6,466 nt of DNA from Candidatus Zixiibacteriota bacterium (lineage in GTDB: Bacteria > Zixibacteria > MSB-5A5 > GN15 > FEB-12): NCBI GenBank assembly GCA_003641405.1, contig QNAF01000152.1:1-6466 (forward strand), read 5' to 3'. Positions within the stretch are counted from its first letter, which is position 1. Every line of letters begins with the position of its first letter. This document shows positions 1 to 5,742 of this stretch, piece by piece. The notes below the pieces were generated by a model. That model was not told the DNA's origin and did no database searches. It saw nothing but the letters and a program-made list of their open reading frames with translations. Position numbers and translations under genes: made by a program.

Positions 1-344
1 AGATGATCGTAGATGAGACCGGGTTCGACTTCTACTTGAAGATCGTCCTGCCAGAGGTTGACGATTTTCGTCATGCGGCTGACGTCCAGAACGATGCCGT
101 CAGAAGACGGGATAGTGGAGCCTTCAAGCGCGCTACCTGCCCCCCGGGTTGTAATAGGGGTTTCGATTTCGATGCACAAACGGACTACTTCGGCAATATC
201 TTCGGCAGTAGTCGGCCAGACAACGGCAAGTGGTGTAACGGCTTCGAGAGTAGATTCGTCCTGTGAGGCTACAGCGAGTTGATCAGGATGTGTGGATACC
301 TGATCTTTCGGAAGAATCTCTGTGAGTCTCTCAGCGACATTCAT
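1..344 (-). CDS. FAD-linked 2-hydroxyacid dehydrogenase/oxidase (GlcD/LDHD type), N-terminal part
   Basis: The gene starts at ATG 344-342 and runs off the left edge, leaving 114 codons of a protein normally about 450-500 residues long. The visible part is the start of a PCMH-type FAD-binding domain: a PTTAEDIAEVV segment (about residues 44-54), the glycine-rich flavin loop TRGAGSALEGSTIP (66-79), DGIVLDVSRM (82-91) and VEPGLIYD (106-113). This pattern is typical of the GlcD/D-lactate dehydrogenase/D-2-hydroxyglutarate dehydrogenase superfamily, which oxidises 2-hydroxyacids and passes electrons to a quinone, cytochrome or electron-transfer flavoprotein. The substrate cannot be told because the C-terminal cap domain is missing. 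The gene begins 7 nt after the stop of the WlbA-like gene. An AAGGA lies about 14 nt upstream, too far for a good ribosome site, so translational coupling is likely. Family is firm; substrate is open. Confidence 0.88.
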   Translation of the reverse strand, partial: MNVAERLTEILPKDQVSTHPDQLAVASQDESTLEAVTPLAVVWPTTAEDIAEVVRLCIEIETPITTRGAGSALEGSTIPSSDGIVLDVSRMTKIVNLWQDDLQVEVEPGLIYDH

Positions 345-351
345 GTTTCAA

Positions 352-1302
352 TCAGAGTTCCTTCACAAACGAGTGTGAGTTGGGGCGAGGACCCGTGCCG
401 GTTGATTTCCTGATGTCGTGAGCCAGCACAATCGAAGGTCGGACATCTTCCAGACCAAACCCATTACCTTCCAGCGTGCGACGGTATACTTTCGTGTGCA
501 AGTCAGTGAAACCACCCGAGAACTCAATCTCCTGTCCGTCAATGGTTATAGATCGGTACGTTGTCTGTTCCTCAGCATTTACGCTGGGGGGAAGATCATC
601 ACGGTCAATCGACAGATACCATTTCACGCGGGCACGTTCAAGTTCCAGGTAACCACTGGTTGTTTTCGAATGAGATACGTGAACCTCGCTTGATTCAACG
701 GGTCCGAAGAGCCAGATGAGCATGTCGAAGAAATGGATGCCGATATTTGTTGCCAGTCCGCCCGAGCGATCCGTCTGGCCCTTCCAGGATATCAAGTACC
801 AGATGCCGCGCGACGTGATGTAGGTGAGAACAACGTCTTTCTTTTTACCGACCGGTTCTGAATCCAGCTTCTTCTTAAGTTCTATTAGCGACGGATGCAC
901 TCGTAGCTGCAATATGGTGTTGATTTTGCGGCCGCTTTCCTGCTCAAGTTCCTCCAGGGCATCGATATTCCACGGGTTAAGGACGAGCGGCTTCTCGCAG
1001 ATGGCGTCAGCACCTACCCTAAGAGCAAACCGGATGTGGGCATCGTGCAGATAGTTCGGTGAGCAGACGGACACATAGTGAACACGTTTATCATCACCCT
1101 GACGACGGAGCTTTTCGACGTGCCGGTCAAAACGCTCGAATTCTGTGAAAAAGTTCACATCACGGAAGTAGCGGTCGAGTATTCCTACGGAATCACTGGG
1201 GTCAGCCGCCGCAACAAGCTGGTTGCCTGTGTCGCGGATGGCTTTAAGGTGACGTGGGGCTACATACCCGCCGACACCTGTTATTGCAAAGTTCTTGCTC
1301 AT
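352..1302 (-). CDS. wlbA: UDP-N-acetyl-2-amino-2-deoxyglucuronate 3-dehydrogenase (WlbA/WbpB-like, GFO/IDH/MocA family)
   Basis: This 316-residue protein has the usual length for WlbA/WbpB, the NAD-dependent enzyme that oxidises C3 of UDP-GlcNAcA in UDP-ManNAc(3NAc)A synthesis, a cytoplasmic route feeding O-antigen or other surface glycans. The N-terminal Rossmann fold has GVGGYVAPRH (residues 9-18). Family blocks recalled from WlbA/WbpB proteins follow: FFTEFERFDRH (51-61), CSPNYLHDAHIRFALR (80-95), CEKPLVLNPWNIDAL (102-116), the GGLATNIGIHFFD segment (181-193), TYRSITIDG (248-256) and FSGGFTDLHT (261-270). K104 of the EKP motif and H190 match the catalytic Lys and His of the family. The start ATG 1302-1300 is preceded by AGGA (plus-strand 1313-1316) about 10 nt upstream, set inside a short direct repeat of ACTGACA. 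The usual partners (WbpE aminotransferase, WbpD acetyltransferase, WbpI epimerase) are not in the window. It appears to be first in an operon with the flavin oxidase. Confidence 0.9.
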   Translation of the reverse strand: MSKNFAITGVGGYVAPRHLKAIRDTGNQLVAAADPSDSVGILDRYFRDVNFFTEFERFDRHVEKLRRQGDDKRVHYVSVCSPNYLHDAHIRFALRVGADAICEKPLVLNPWNIDALEELEQESGRKINTILQLRVHPSLIELKKKLDSEPVGKKKDVVLTYITSRGIWYLISWKGQTDRSGGLATNIGIHFFDMLIWLFGPVESSEVHVSHSKTTSGYLELERARVKWYLSIDRDDLPPSVNAEEQTTYRSITIDGQEIEFSGGFTDLHTKVYRRTLEGNGFGLEDVRPSIVLAHDIRKSTGTGPRPNSHSFVKEL

Positions 1303-1524
1303 GCTTTGTCAGTCCTGTCAGTGTTCGAAGTCATTATGGTTTCCGAATCATTGCCGGATAAGTAATATTAGTTCCCTGTCCTTTCAGGCGCAACTACTTT
1401 ACCGCCTTGAAGTGAGGGCCAAACCATGTCAGTTCTACATCGGACCGGGGCGAGAGTTCTTGACCCCAGGCTGGATCCGGCATATCATATCCCAATAATA
1501 AGTGATGGCATACATGAGGAAACC
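1303..1524. promoter_or_regulatory. Divergent intergenic region between wlbA-like gene and HD/aconitase group
   Basis: About 220 bp separates the two divergent start codons, so promoters for both directions should lie here. On the minus strand a CATAAT (plus-strand 1333-1338) resembles a -10 box about 30 nt before the wlbA ATG, but no good -35 sits at the right distance. AT-rich TAATATTA around 1366-1373 is another possible -10 core for either strand. An open frame reaches back from 1525 to an ATG at 1426, but that extension has no family-like sequence and no good ribosome site. No palindromic operator or riboswitch-like structure was seen. Promoter positions are guesses; the divergent arrangement itself is plain. 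Confidence 0.4.
1515..1520 (+). promoter_or_regulatory. Ribosome binding site fixing the HD-protein start
   Basis: TGAGGA ends 4 nt before ATG 1525. This is the best Shine-Dalgarno match near any plus-strand start in the window. It favours ATG 1525 over the in-frame ATG at 1426, which lacks such a site. Confidence 0.65.
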
Positions 1525-2058
1525 ATGAAAGACTTAGTGCTGAAACTGTTACCTGAAATCAAAGAGATAAATGATCCGACACTGCAGGAGAAAGTCACTG
1601 CCTGTTGGCAGGAAGCTATTGAATTTCGCGGGTGGACCGAAGCATTACTGCTCAATATCCCCTTTACGCTACTGGCCGAGAATGTGCAGATCATGTTCAT
1701 TGATCACGTTCGGGCCGTTTGCAGGATGTGCATCGCTGTTGATAAGACGCTGGACCAATACCACAGCAGAAAGAAAACCACTGTCAATCGCGACCATCTG
1801 GTAGCCGGTGCTCTGCTGGCGGATGTAGGCAAGTTGCTCGAGTTTGAGATTGTCGACGGCAAACCGGTCAAGTCTGATTACGGCAAACACATTCGGCATC
1901 CATTCAGCGGTGTCGGGCTGGCGTTCAAGCACGGGCTGCCGTCTGAGGTGATGCATATTATTGCGACGCATTCCAAAGAAGGTGCGGGGGAGAAGCGTAC
2001 TCCGGAGAGTATCATTTTCCATCACGCGGATTTCATTGACTTTGAACTGGTGAAATAA
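1525..2058 (+). CDS. Small HD-domain protein with altered HD motif
   Basis: This 177-residue soluble protein starts at ATG 1525 after a strong ribosome site; an in-frame extension to 1426 would add 33 unconvincing residues. The helical layout and spaced histidines match the HD superfamily of metal-dependent phosphohydrolases: H61 (FIDHVRAV), the motif LLADVGKLLE (98-107), H125 (RHPFSGVG), H149 (ATHS) and a FHHADFIDFE block (166-174, D169). In classical members the central motif reads HD followed by (I/V)GK; here it is A99-D100-V101-G102-K103, so one metal-binding His is missing while its Asp and the other histidines remain. Activity may be lost or depend on different metal ligands. The stop codon lies 1 nt before the start of the aconitase-like gene, so the two are almost surely co-translated, suggesting an accessory or regulatory link to that enzyme. 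The substrate is unknown. Confidence 0.8.
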   Translation: MKDLVLKLLPEIKEINDPTLQEKVTACWQEAIEFRGWTEALLLNIPFTLLAENVQIMFIDHVRAVCRMCIAVDKTLDQYHSRKKTTVNRDHLVAGALLADVGKLLEFEIVDGKPVKSDYGKHIRHPFSGVGLAFKHGLPSEVMHIIATHSKEGAGEKRTPESIIFHHADFIDFELVK

Positions 2059-2059
2059 C

Positions 2060-4039
2060 ATGGGACAGAACCTGGTAGAGAAAATTGCTCAGCGCTTTGC
2101 GGTTGGACTGGAGGACGGACAGGTTGTCAGTAGCGGCGACTACCTTTCAATCCGACCGGCTCATGTTATGACGCACGATAACACCGGGGCGGTCATCCCT
2201 AAGTTCAAGGCTATCGGGGCGACCAGCGTAGCCGACCCGCGTCAGATTGTGTTCGCTCTCGATCATAACGTGCAGGACAAAGGGGAAGCCAACCTCAAGA
2301 AATATGCCGGGATCGAGGCCTTTGCCAAAGAACACGGTATCGACTTTTACCCTGTCGGGCGCGGAATCGGGCATCAGATTATGTGTGAAGAGGGCTATGC
2401 CTGGCCCGGCACGGTGGCGGTTGCATCCGACAGCCATTCCAACATGTACGGCGGGCTTGGTTGTCTGGGTACTCCGGTTGTTCGAACGGACGCGGCGGCA
2501 ATATGGGCAACCGGCCGGACATGGTGGCAAGTGCCACCCGTGGCCCGTGTGGCACTGACCGGGAAGCTCAGAGAGGGCGTTTCCGGCAAAGACGTGATTA
2601 TTGCACTGTGCGGTCATTTCAACAGCGACGAGGTCCTCAATCATGCAATAGAGTTCGCCGGTGATGGTGTGGAGTGTCTGAGTATTGAGAACAGGCTGGC
2701 GATCGCCAACATGACCACGGAATGGGGTGCACTGGTGGGGCTGTTTCCATGTGACCGAGTGACGCTCGATTGGCTGAAGGCCAGGGCAGAACGCGTAACT
2801 GCTCGTGGTAAATCGGGAGTGCCGTCCGACTCTGACTGGAAAGGCGGAGTTAGTAGTCGCCTGAATGACACGCGGTTAGCGGTGCTATCTAATGAACCAC
2901 TTGAGGCCGACAGGGATGCCTTTTATGCAAAGGAACTGACGCTTGATCTTGATCCTGTGTCACCGCACGTAGCAGGTCCACACAACGTCAAGACGTTCAC
3001 ACCGATTGTCGAGATGCGAGAGAAGAAGCTCAAGATACACAAAGCCTACCTGCTTTCCTGTGTGAACGGCAGAGTCGAGGATCTCGCGATAGCCGCCAGA
3101 GTCGTGGAGGGCAAAAAGGTGGCTTCGGGCGTGGAGTTCTACATCGGGGCGGCATCAGATGAGGTCCAGGCAGAAAGCGAACAGCGCGGAGACTGGCAGA
3201 AGTTGGTGACGGCGGGAGCCATCCCATTGCCTCCCGGGTGCGGACCCTGTATTGGGCTCGGGAAGGGATTATTGAAGGACAACGAAGTTGGCGTCTCTGC
3301 TACCAATCGCAATTTCAAAGGCCGCATGGGTTCGGCCAGCGCCGAGGTCTACCTTGCTTCGCCTGAGATCGTGGCGGCCTCCGCTATTGCGGGGTATATC
3401 GACTTGCCCGGGTGGAACGAGAGCCTGGAAATCAAAGCATCGATACGAGTGAACACGAAACCGGCTGGCGACAGTGTCAGCGTTAGTCTGCTTGAAGGAT
3501 TCCCAAGGGAAATCATCGGTGAACTGATATTGTGTCATCAGGACAATCTGAACACAGACGGGATTTATCCCGGCAAGTACACTTACCAGGATGATATCAC
3601 ACCGGAGCAACAGGCTGAGGTTGTGATGGAAAATTACGATCCGGAGTTCGGCAAGATTGTCAAACAGGGTGATATTCTTGTCGGCGGGTTCAGTTTCGGT
3701 AGTGGCAGTTCGCGTGAGCAGGCAGCCACCGCACTAAAGTATCGCGGACTGGCGCTCGTGATTGCCGGGTCGTTCAGTGAGACGTACAAACGGAACGCGC
3801 TCAATAACGGGTTTTTGACAATTGAATGTCCGGAATTGGTCCGTGATATGAAGGAGCAATTTGGAGCCGAGCAGCTATCAGTCCGAACGGGTATTACAGC
3901 CAGGTTGGATTTCACATCGGCAACACTGACAACGGACAAAAGGTCTTATTCTCTCAGCCCCGTTGGCGTTGCCGCTCAGGAGTTGGTACTGATGGGCGGA
4001 CTGGAAAACTGGGTAAAGAACAAGATCGCCGGCAAATGA
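2060..4039 (+). CDS. Single-chain homoaconitase-like (LYS4-type) [4Fe-4S] hydratase
   Basis: This 659-residue aconitase-superfamily protein should isomerise a citrate-like acid through its cis-aconitate-type intermediate. It carries both the catalytic Fe-S part (about 1-450) and the swivel domain (about 480-620) in one chain, as in fungal homoaconitase LYS4 (yeast about 690 residues) rather than split LeuC/LeuD. Visible motifs: RPAHVMTHDNTG (32-43), GRGIGHQIM (100-108), ASDSHSNMYGG (122-132), SCVNGR with cluster ligand C334, PPGCGPCIGLG with ligands C394 and C397, ATNRNFKGRMGS (414-425), and swivel-domain GSGSSREQAATAL (547-559) with substrate-binding R552. All three cluster cysteines are present, so it looks active. 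Substrate is undecided among homocitrate, citrate and 2-methylcitrate; the LYS4-like wording of blocks such as TWWQVPP and TTEWGAL (219-225) favours homoaconitase ancestry, judged from memory of that family. The ribosome site is weak and the gap from the HD gene is 1 nt, so it is probably coupled. Its stop overlaps the next ATG. Confidence 0.92.
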   Translation: MGQNLVEKIAQRFAVGLEDGQVVSSGDYLSIRPAHVMTHDNTGAVIPKFKAIGATSVADPRQIVFALDHNVQDKGEANLKKYAGIEAFAKEHGIDFYPVGRGIGHQIMCEEGYAWPGTVAVASDSHSNMYGGLGCLGTPVVRTDAAAIWATGRTWWQVPPVARVALTGKLREGVSGKDVIIALCGHFNSDEVLNHAIEFAGDGVECLSIENRLAIANMTTEWGALVGLFPCDRVTLDWLKARAERVTARGKSGVPSDSDWKGGVSSRLNDTRLAVLSNEPLEADRDAFYAKELTLDLDPVSPHVAGPHNVKTFTPIVEMREKKLKIHKAYLLSCVNGRVEDLAIAARVVEGKKVASGVEFYIGAASDEVQAESEQRGDWQKLVTAGAIPLPPGCGPCIGLGKGLLKDNEVGVSATNRNFKGRMGSASAEVYLASPEIVAASAIAGYIDLPGWNESLEIKASIRVNTKPAGDSVSVSLLEGFPREIIGELILCHQDNLNTDGIYPGKYTYQDDITPEQQAEVVMENYDPEFGKIVKQGDILVGGFSFGSGSSREQAATALKYRGLALVIAGSFSETYKRNALNNGFLTIECPELVRDMKEQFGAEQLSVRTGITARLDFTSATLTTDKRSYSLSPVGVAAQELVLMGGLENWVKNKIAGK

Positions 4040-5178
4040 ATCGGATAATTAGCGAAACTCTTGTAGGGCAGGAGCAACCACTCCGAGAGTGCCTGTGCTC
4101 CTGCCACATCACTGTCGTTGCCTTACTGCTGGTCCTTGTCAGTTGCTGTTCAAGTGTGCCGGTCGAGACAATCAACACCGTCCCCATGATTATTTCTGAC
4201 ACTGTGGTCGAAGCAGCCGGCGATGTCCTATTCGGCTACACTGTGCGTTCTGTAGACTCCGACGGACCATCTCAGATTGTGCAATACGAGAATTTCCCAG
4301 CATGGCTGACTCCGGACGCTGATAGTATTTTCGGTACGCCGCCGGACGGTCTCAGCGACACGAGTTTTCTGGTAATTGTCTCAGATGGAATAGTCGCTGA
4401 CTCACTTGAAGTCACCATTGACATCATTCCCACAATCATTGTCTACGGTGACACAAGAACGAATCACGACATTCACCAGCAGGTTGTCGATCAGATAATC
4501 CAGCACACACCGGCAGTTCTGTTCCATTCCGGTGATCTTGTGGCTGATGGCCGTATAGAGTCCCAATGGGAAACGTTCGATTCGATCACTGCCCCATTGT
4601 TTGCGACTACTGAGCTCTTCCCTTCGCTCGGGAATCACGAGTATCAGTCATCACTGTATTTTGACCGTTTCAATCTGTCGAACAACGAGCAGTGGTACTC
4701 GGTGGATCGATGTTATACACATTTCATTATCCTCAACTCCAATGTGGCAACAGACACGGCCTCCGAGCAGTACCAGTGGTTGGAGTCTGACCTGGCAGGC
4801 ATTGCTGATTCGATCAGGTTCGTAATTGCCGTATTTCATCACCCGCCATACAGCACCGGCCCTCATACAGAAGATGAGAAGGGTCTAAGAGAGACTTTCG
4901 TGCCCCTGTTTGAGCAATACGGAGTTGATATCGTCTTTAACGGGCATGATCACCACTACGAAAGATCTTTCTGCGGTGGCAGGTACTATATCGTAACAGG
5001 CGGTGGCGGAGCACCACTGCGGGACCAGGCAAGGACACACCCATGCAGTCAACTATTTGTCAAGGCCTACCACTTCTGCAAGTTATCGGTGGTAGATGAC
5101 CGCATGCTTGTCCGAGTGTATAACCTGGACGCACAATTGGTCGACCGGTTCTCGCTCGACGGGCGGGTATACCCGTGA
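4036..5178 (+). CDS. Calcineurin-like metallophosphoesterase lipoprotein with N-terminal Ig-like domain
   Basis: This 380-residue protein is probably anchored to a membrane and exported. A hydrophobic stretch (about 25-36) ends in lipobox L-V-S-C with C37 as the likely lipidated residue. Residues about 44-130 look like a putative Ig/cadherin-like domain (Y-V-x-S-x-D-x-DG, PAWL, IFGTPPDG, VSDG). Residues about 133-375 form a metallophosphoesterase of the purple-acid-phosphatase-like kind with all metal motifs: YGDTR (D139), HSGDLV (D167), LGNHEY (N200, H201), VFHHPPY (H268) and NGHDHHYER (H304, H306). Substrate is unknown; phosphate esters or cyclic nucleotides are possible. The start ATG 4036 overlaps the aconitase stop (ATGA), and no other ATG, GTG or TTG lies in frame before the signal segment. 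The first 24 residues are odd: a long, Cys-rich n-region (C19, C21, C23) encoded mostly by a palindromic repeat (4067-4105). The gene seems out of theme with its metabolic neighbours. Confidence 0.85.
   Translation: MNRIISETLVGQEQPLRECLCSCHITVVALLLVLVSCCSSVPVETINTVPMIISDTVVEAAGDVLFGYTVRSVDSDGPSQIVQYENFPAWLTPDADSIFGTPPDGLSDTSFLVIVSDGIVADSLEVTIDIIPTIIVYGDTRTNHDIHQQVVDQIIQHTPAVLFHSGDLVADGRIESQWETFDSITAPLFATTELFPSLGNHEYQSSLYFDRFNLSNNEQWYSVDRCYTHFIILNSNVATDTASEQYQWLESDLAGIADSIRFVIAVFHHPPYSTGPHTEDEKGLRETFVPLFEQYGVDIVFNGHDHHYERSFCGGRYYIVTGGGGAPLRDQARTHPCSQLFVKAYHFCKLSVVDDRMLVRVYNLDAQLVDRFSLDGRVYP
4061..4107 (+). repeat. Palindromic repeat copy 1, inside the 5' end of the phosphoesterase gene
   Basis: After the lead-in TTGTAG, arm GGCAGGAGCA (4067-4076) pairs perfectly with TGCTCCTGCC (4096-4105), a 10-bp stem followed by A. 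Inside it a second stem, CACTC (4079-4083) with GAGTG (4087-4091), closes a CGA loop. It shares the lead-in, the CAGGA...TCCTG core and the trailing A with the copy at 5631-5660. It encodes residues about 11-24 of the phosphoesterase ORF. The folded mRNA lies about 30 nt downstream of the start codon and could damp its translation. Confidence 0.8.
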
Positions 5179-5244
5179 GACCTGTAACATCATATAAAGC
5201 GACTTGTATACTGAAGTTAAATTGGACAATCGTTCGCATGCGGT

Positions 5245-5275
5245 GGCATCAGGTGTCTCTGCCTGACGCCCCTAC
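5245..5275 (-). repeat. Palindromic repeat copy 3 (minus orientation)
   Basis: GGCATCAGG (5245-5253) faces CCTGACGCC (5262-5270): 8 of 9 pairs with one A-C mismatch and an 8-nt loop. Read on the minus strand it has the lead-in GTAGG before the stem and an A after it, as in copies 1 and 2. Its loop on the minus strand, CAGAGACA, differs by one base from the loop of the neighbouring copy. Confidence 0.65.
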
Positions 5276-5287
5276 GGATTCGACCGA

Positions 5288-5311
5288 CTGCCAGGCAGGG
5301 ACACCTGGCAG
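5288..5311 (+). repeat. Palindromic repeat copy 4, head-to-head with copy 3
   Basis: CTGCCAGG (5288-5295) and CCTGGCAG (5304-5311) form a perfect 8-bp stem around loop CAGGGACA. The GTAG lead-in is missing, so this may be a decayed or partial member. Segment 5292-5307 is the reverse complement of 5250-5265 at 15 of 16 positions, so copies 3 and 4 together form a larger imperfect palindrome. Confidence 0.65.
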
Positions 5312-5630
5312 CACCGCCAACATTCTTCGCAAGAAGACATCTGAAGGTGATTGCACCGGCTTGGCATACTGGGGCGGGGGTGAGATCGTCTGGGCCTTCC
5401 ATCATCCACCTCAGGGCACGCGCTGGTCGGTTGGGCTGGCATTCGAAGCCATGAAAATCGATACCGATGGCGACCAGACTCAATACTGGTACGGCGATGA
5501 CCCAATCAGCGAGGTCGATGACACCGGAAGCCTGATAAGTGGCATCGACTATGAAATCGAGAGTTCCCAGACGGCGCTTAAGGTCTTTGTTGCATGCCGT
5601 TTCTGAGGTATTGTCACCGTGCGGGTTTGA

Positions 5631-5660
5631 TTGTAGGTCAGGATCCTTGTGATCCTGACA
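5631..5660 (+). repeat. Palindromic repeat copy 2, upstream of MmgE/PrpD gene
   Basis: Lead-in TTGTAG, then arm GTCAGGATC (5637-5645), loop CTTGT, arm GATCCTGAC (5651-5659) and a trailing A. The 9-bp stem is perfect. Lead-in and core match copy 1, while the changed stem bases are compensated on the other arm, which argues for conserved structure rather than chance. No T-run follows, so it is not a standard terminator. Confidence 0.8.
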
Positions 5661-5663
5661 TTT

Positions 5664-5674
5664 GCGCGAAGCGC
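5664..5674. repeat. Short GCGC hairpin next to repeat copy 2
   Basis: GCGC (5664-5667), loop GAA, GCGC (5671-5674). It lies 4 nt after copy 2 and may be part of a longer two-hairpin element; an ACAA at 5678-5681 mirrors the TTGT that opens copy 2. Four base pairs alone are weak evidence. Confidence 0.3.
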
Positions 5675-5742
5675 GAGACAACGGAGAAACTAAGACATTG
5701 AAATGAATTGCAGATAACGAAACGATAAATTTGGAAACCAAC

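Larger units (their letters stand above)
5175..5606 (+). pseudogene. Open frame with probable 3' remnant of an outer-membrane barrel-protein gene
   Basis: A 143-codon frame opens at GTG 5175, overlapping the phosphoesterase stop, but its first half looks non-genic: it reads through two palindromic repeats (5245-5311) and has no recognisable fold. The second half, from about codon 81 (5415) on, is more protein-like. It starts with GTRWSVGLAFEAMKID, continues through an acidic, Trp/Tyr-rich loop (QYWYGDDP), and ends in SSQTALKVFVACRF with a terminal Phe. Alternating residues and a C-terminal aromatic residue are the usual signature of the last strands of an outer-membrane beta-barrel protein. 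There is no signal peptide and no ribosome site suited to a start near 5400. I read it as the 3' end of a decayed or truncated gene. It could instead be a small orphan protein; no function can be given. Confidence 0.4.
5179..5742. other. Repeat-bearing stretch without a convincing intact gene
   Basis: About 560 bases lie between the phosphoesterase stop and the MmgE/PrpD start. They hold three palindromic repeat copies (5245-5275, 5288-5311, 5631-5660), a small GCGC hairpin (5664-5674) and the possible barrel-protein remnant (about 5415-5606). No tRNA or rRNA was recognised, and no hairpin here is followed by a T-run, so no intrinsic terminator is called. The length and content suggest that the MmgE/PrpD gene may have its own promoter or that the stretch has been rearranged. 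Confidence 0.6.

Noticed and set aside
1426..1524. N-terminal extension of the HD protein from ATG 1426
   Set aside because: The added 33 residues look random and lack a ribosome site, while ATG 1525 has TGAGGA at good spacing.
2147..2644. A 165-codon minus-strand open frame inside the aconitase-like gene
   Set aside because: It lies antisense to strongly conserved aconitase motifs, and its product is low in recognisable structure; it is a by-product of the codon use of the true gene.
5637..5659. Intrinsic terminator at repeat copy 2
   Set aside because: The stem is strong, but no T-run follows on either strand. It fits the repeat family better.
4061..5660. CRISPR array
   Set aside because: The repeats differ in stem sequence and orientation and are irregularly spaced, and there are no uniform spacers or cas genes.
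5726..5733. Bacteroidetes-type -7 promoter box (TAAATTTG, fits TAnnTTTG) before the MmgE/PrpD gene
   Set aside because: Transcription would begin almost at the ATG, leaving no room for a ribosome site, and no -33 TTTG lies at the usual distance.
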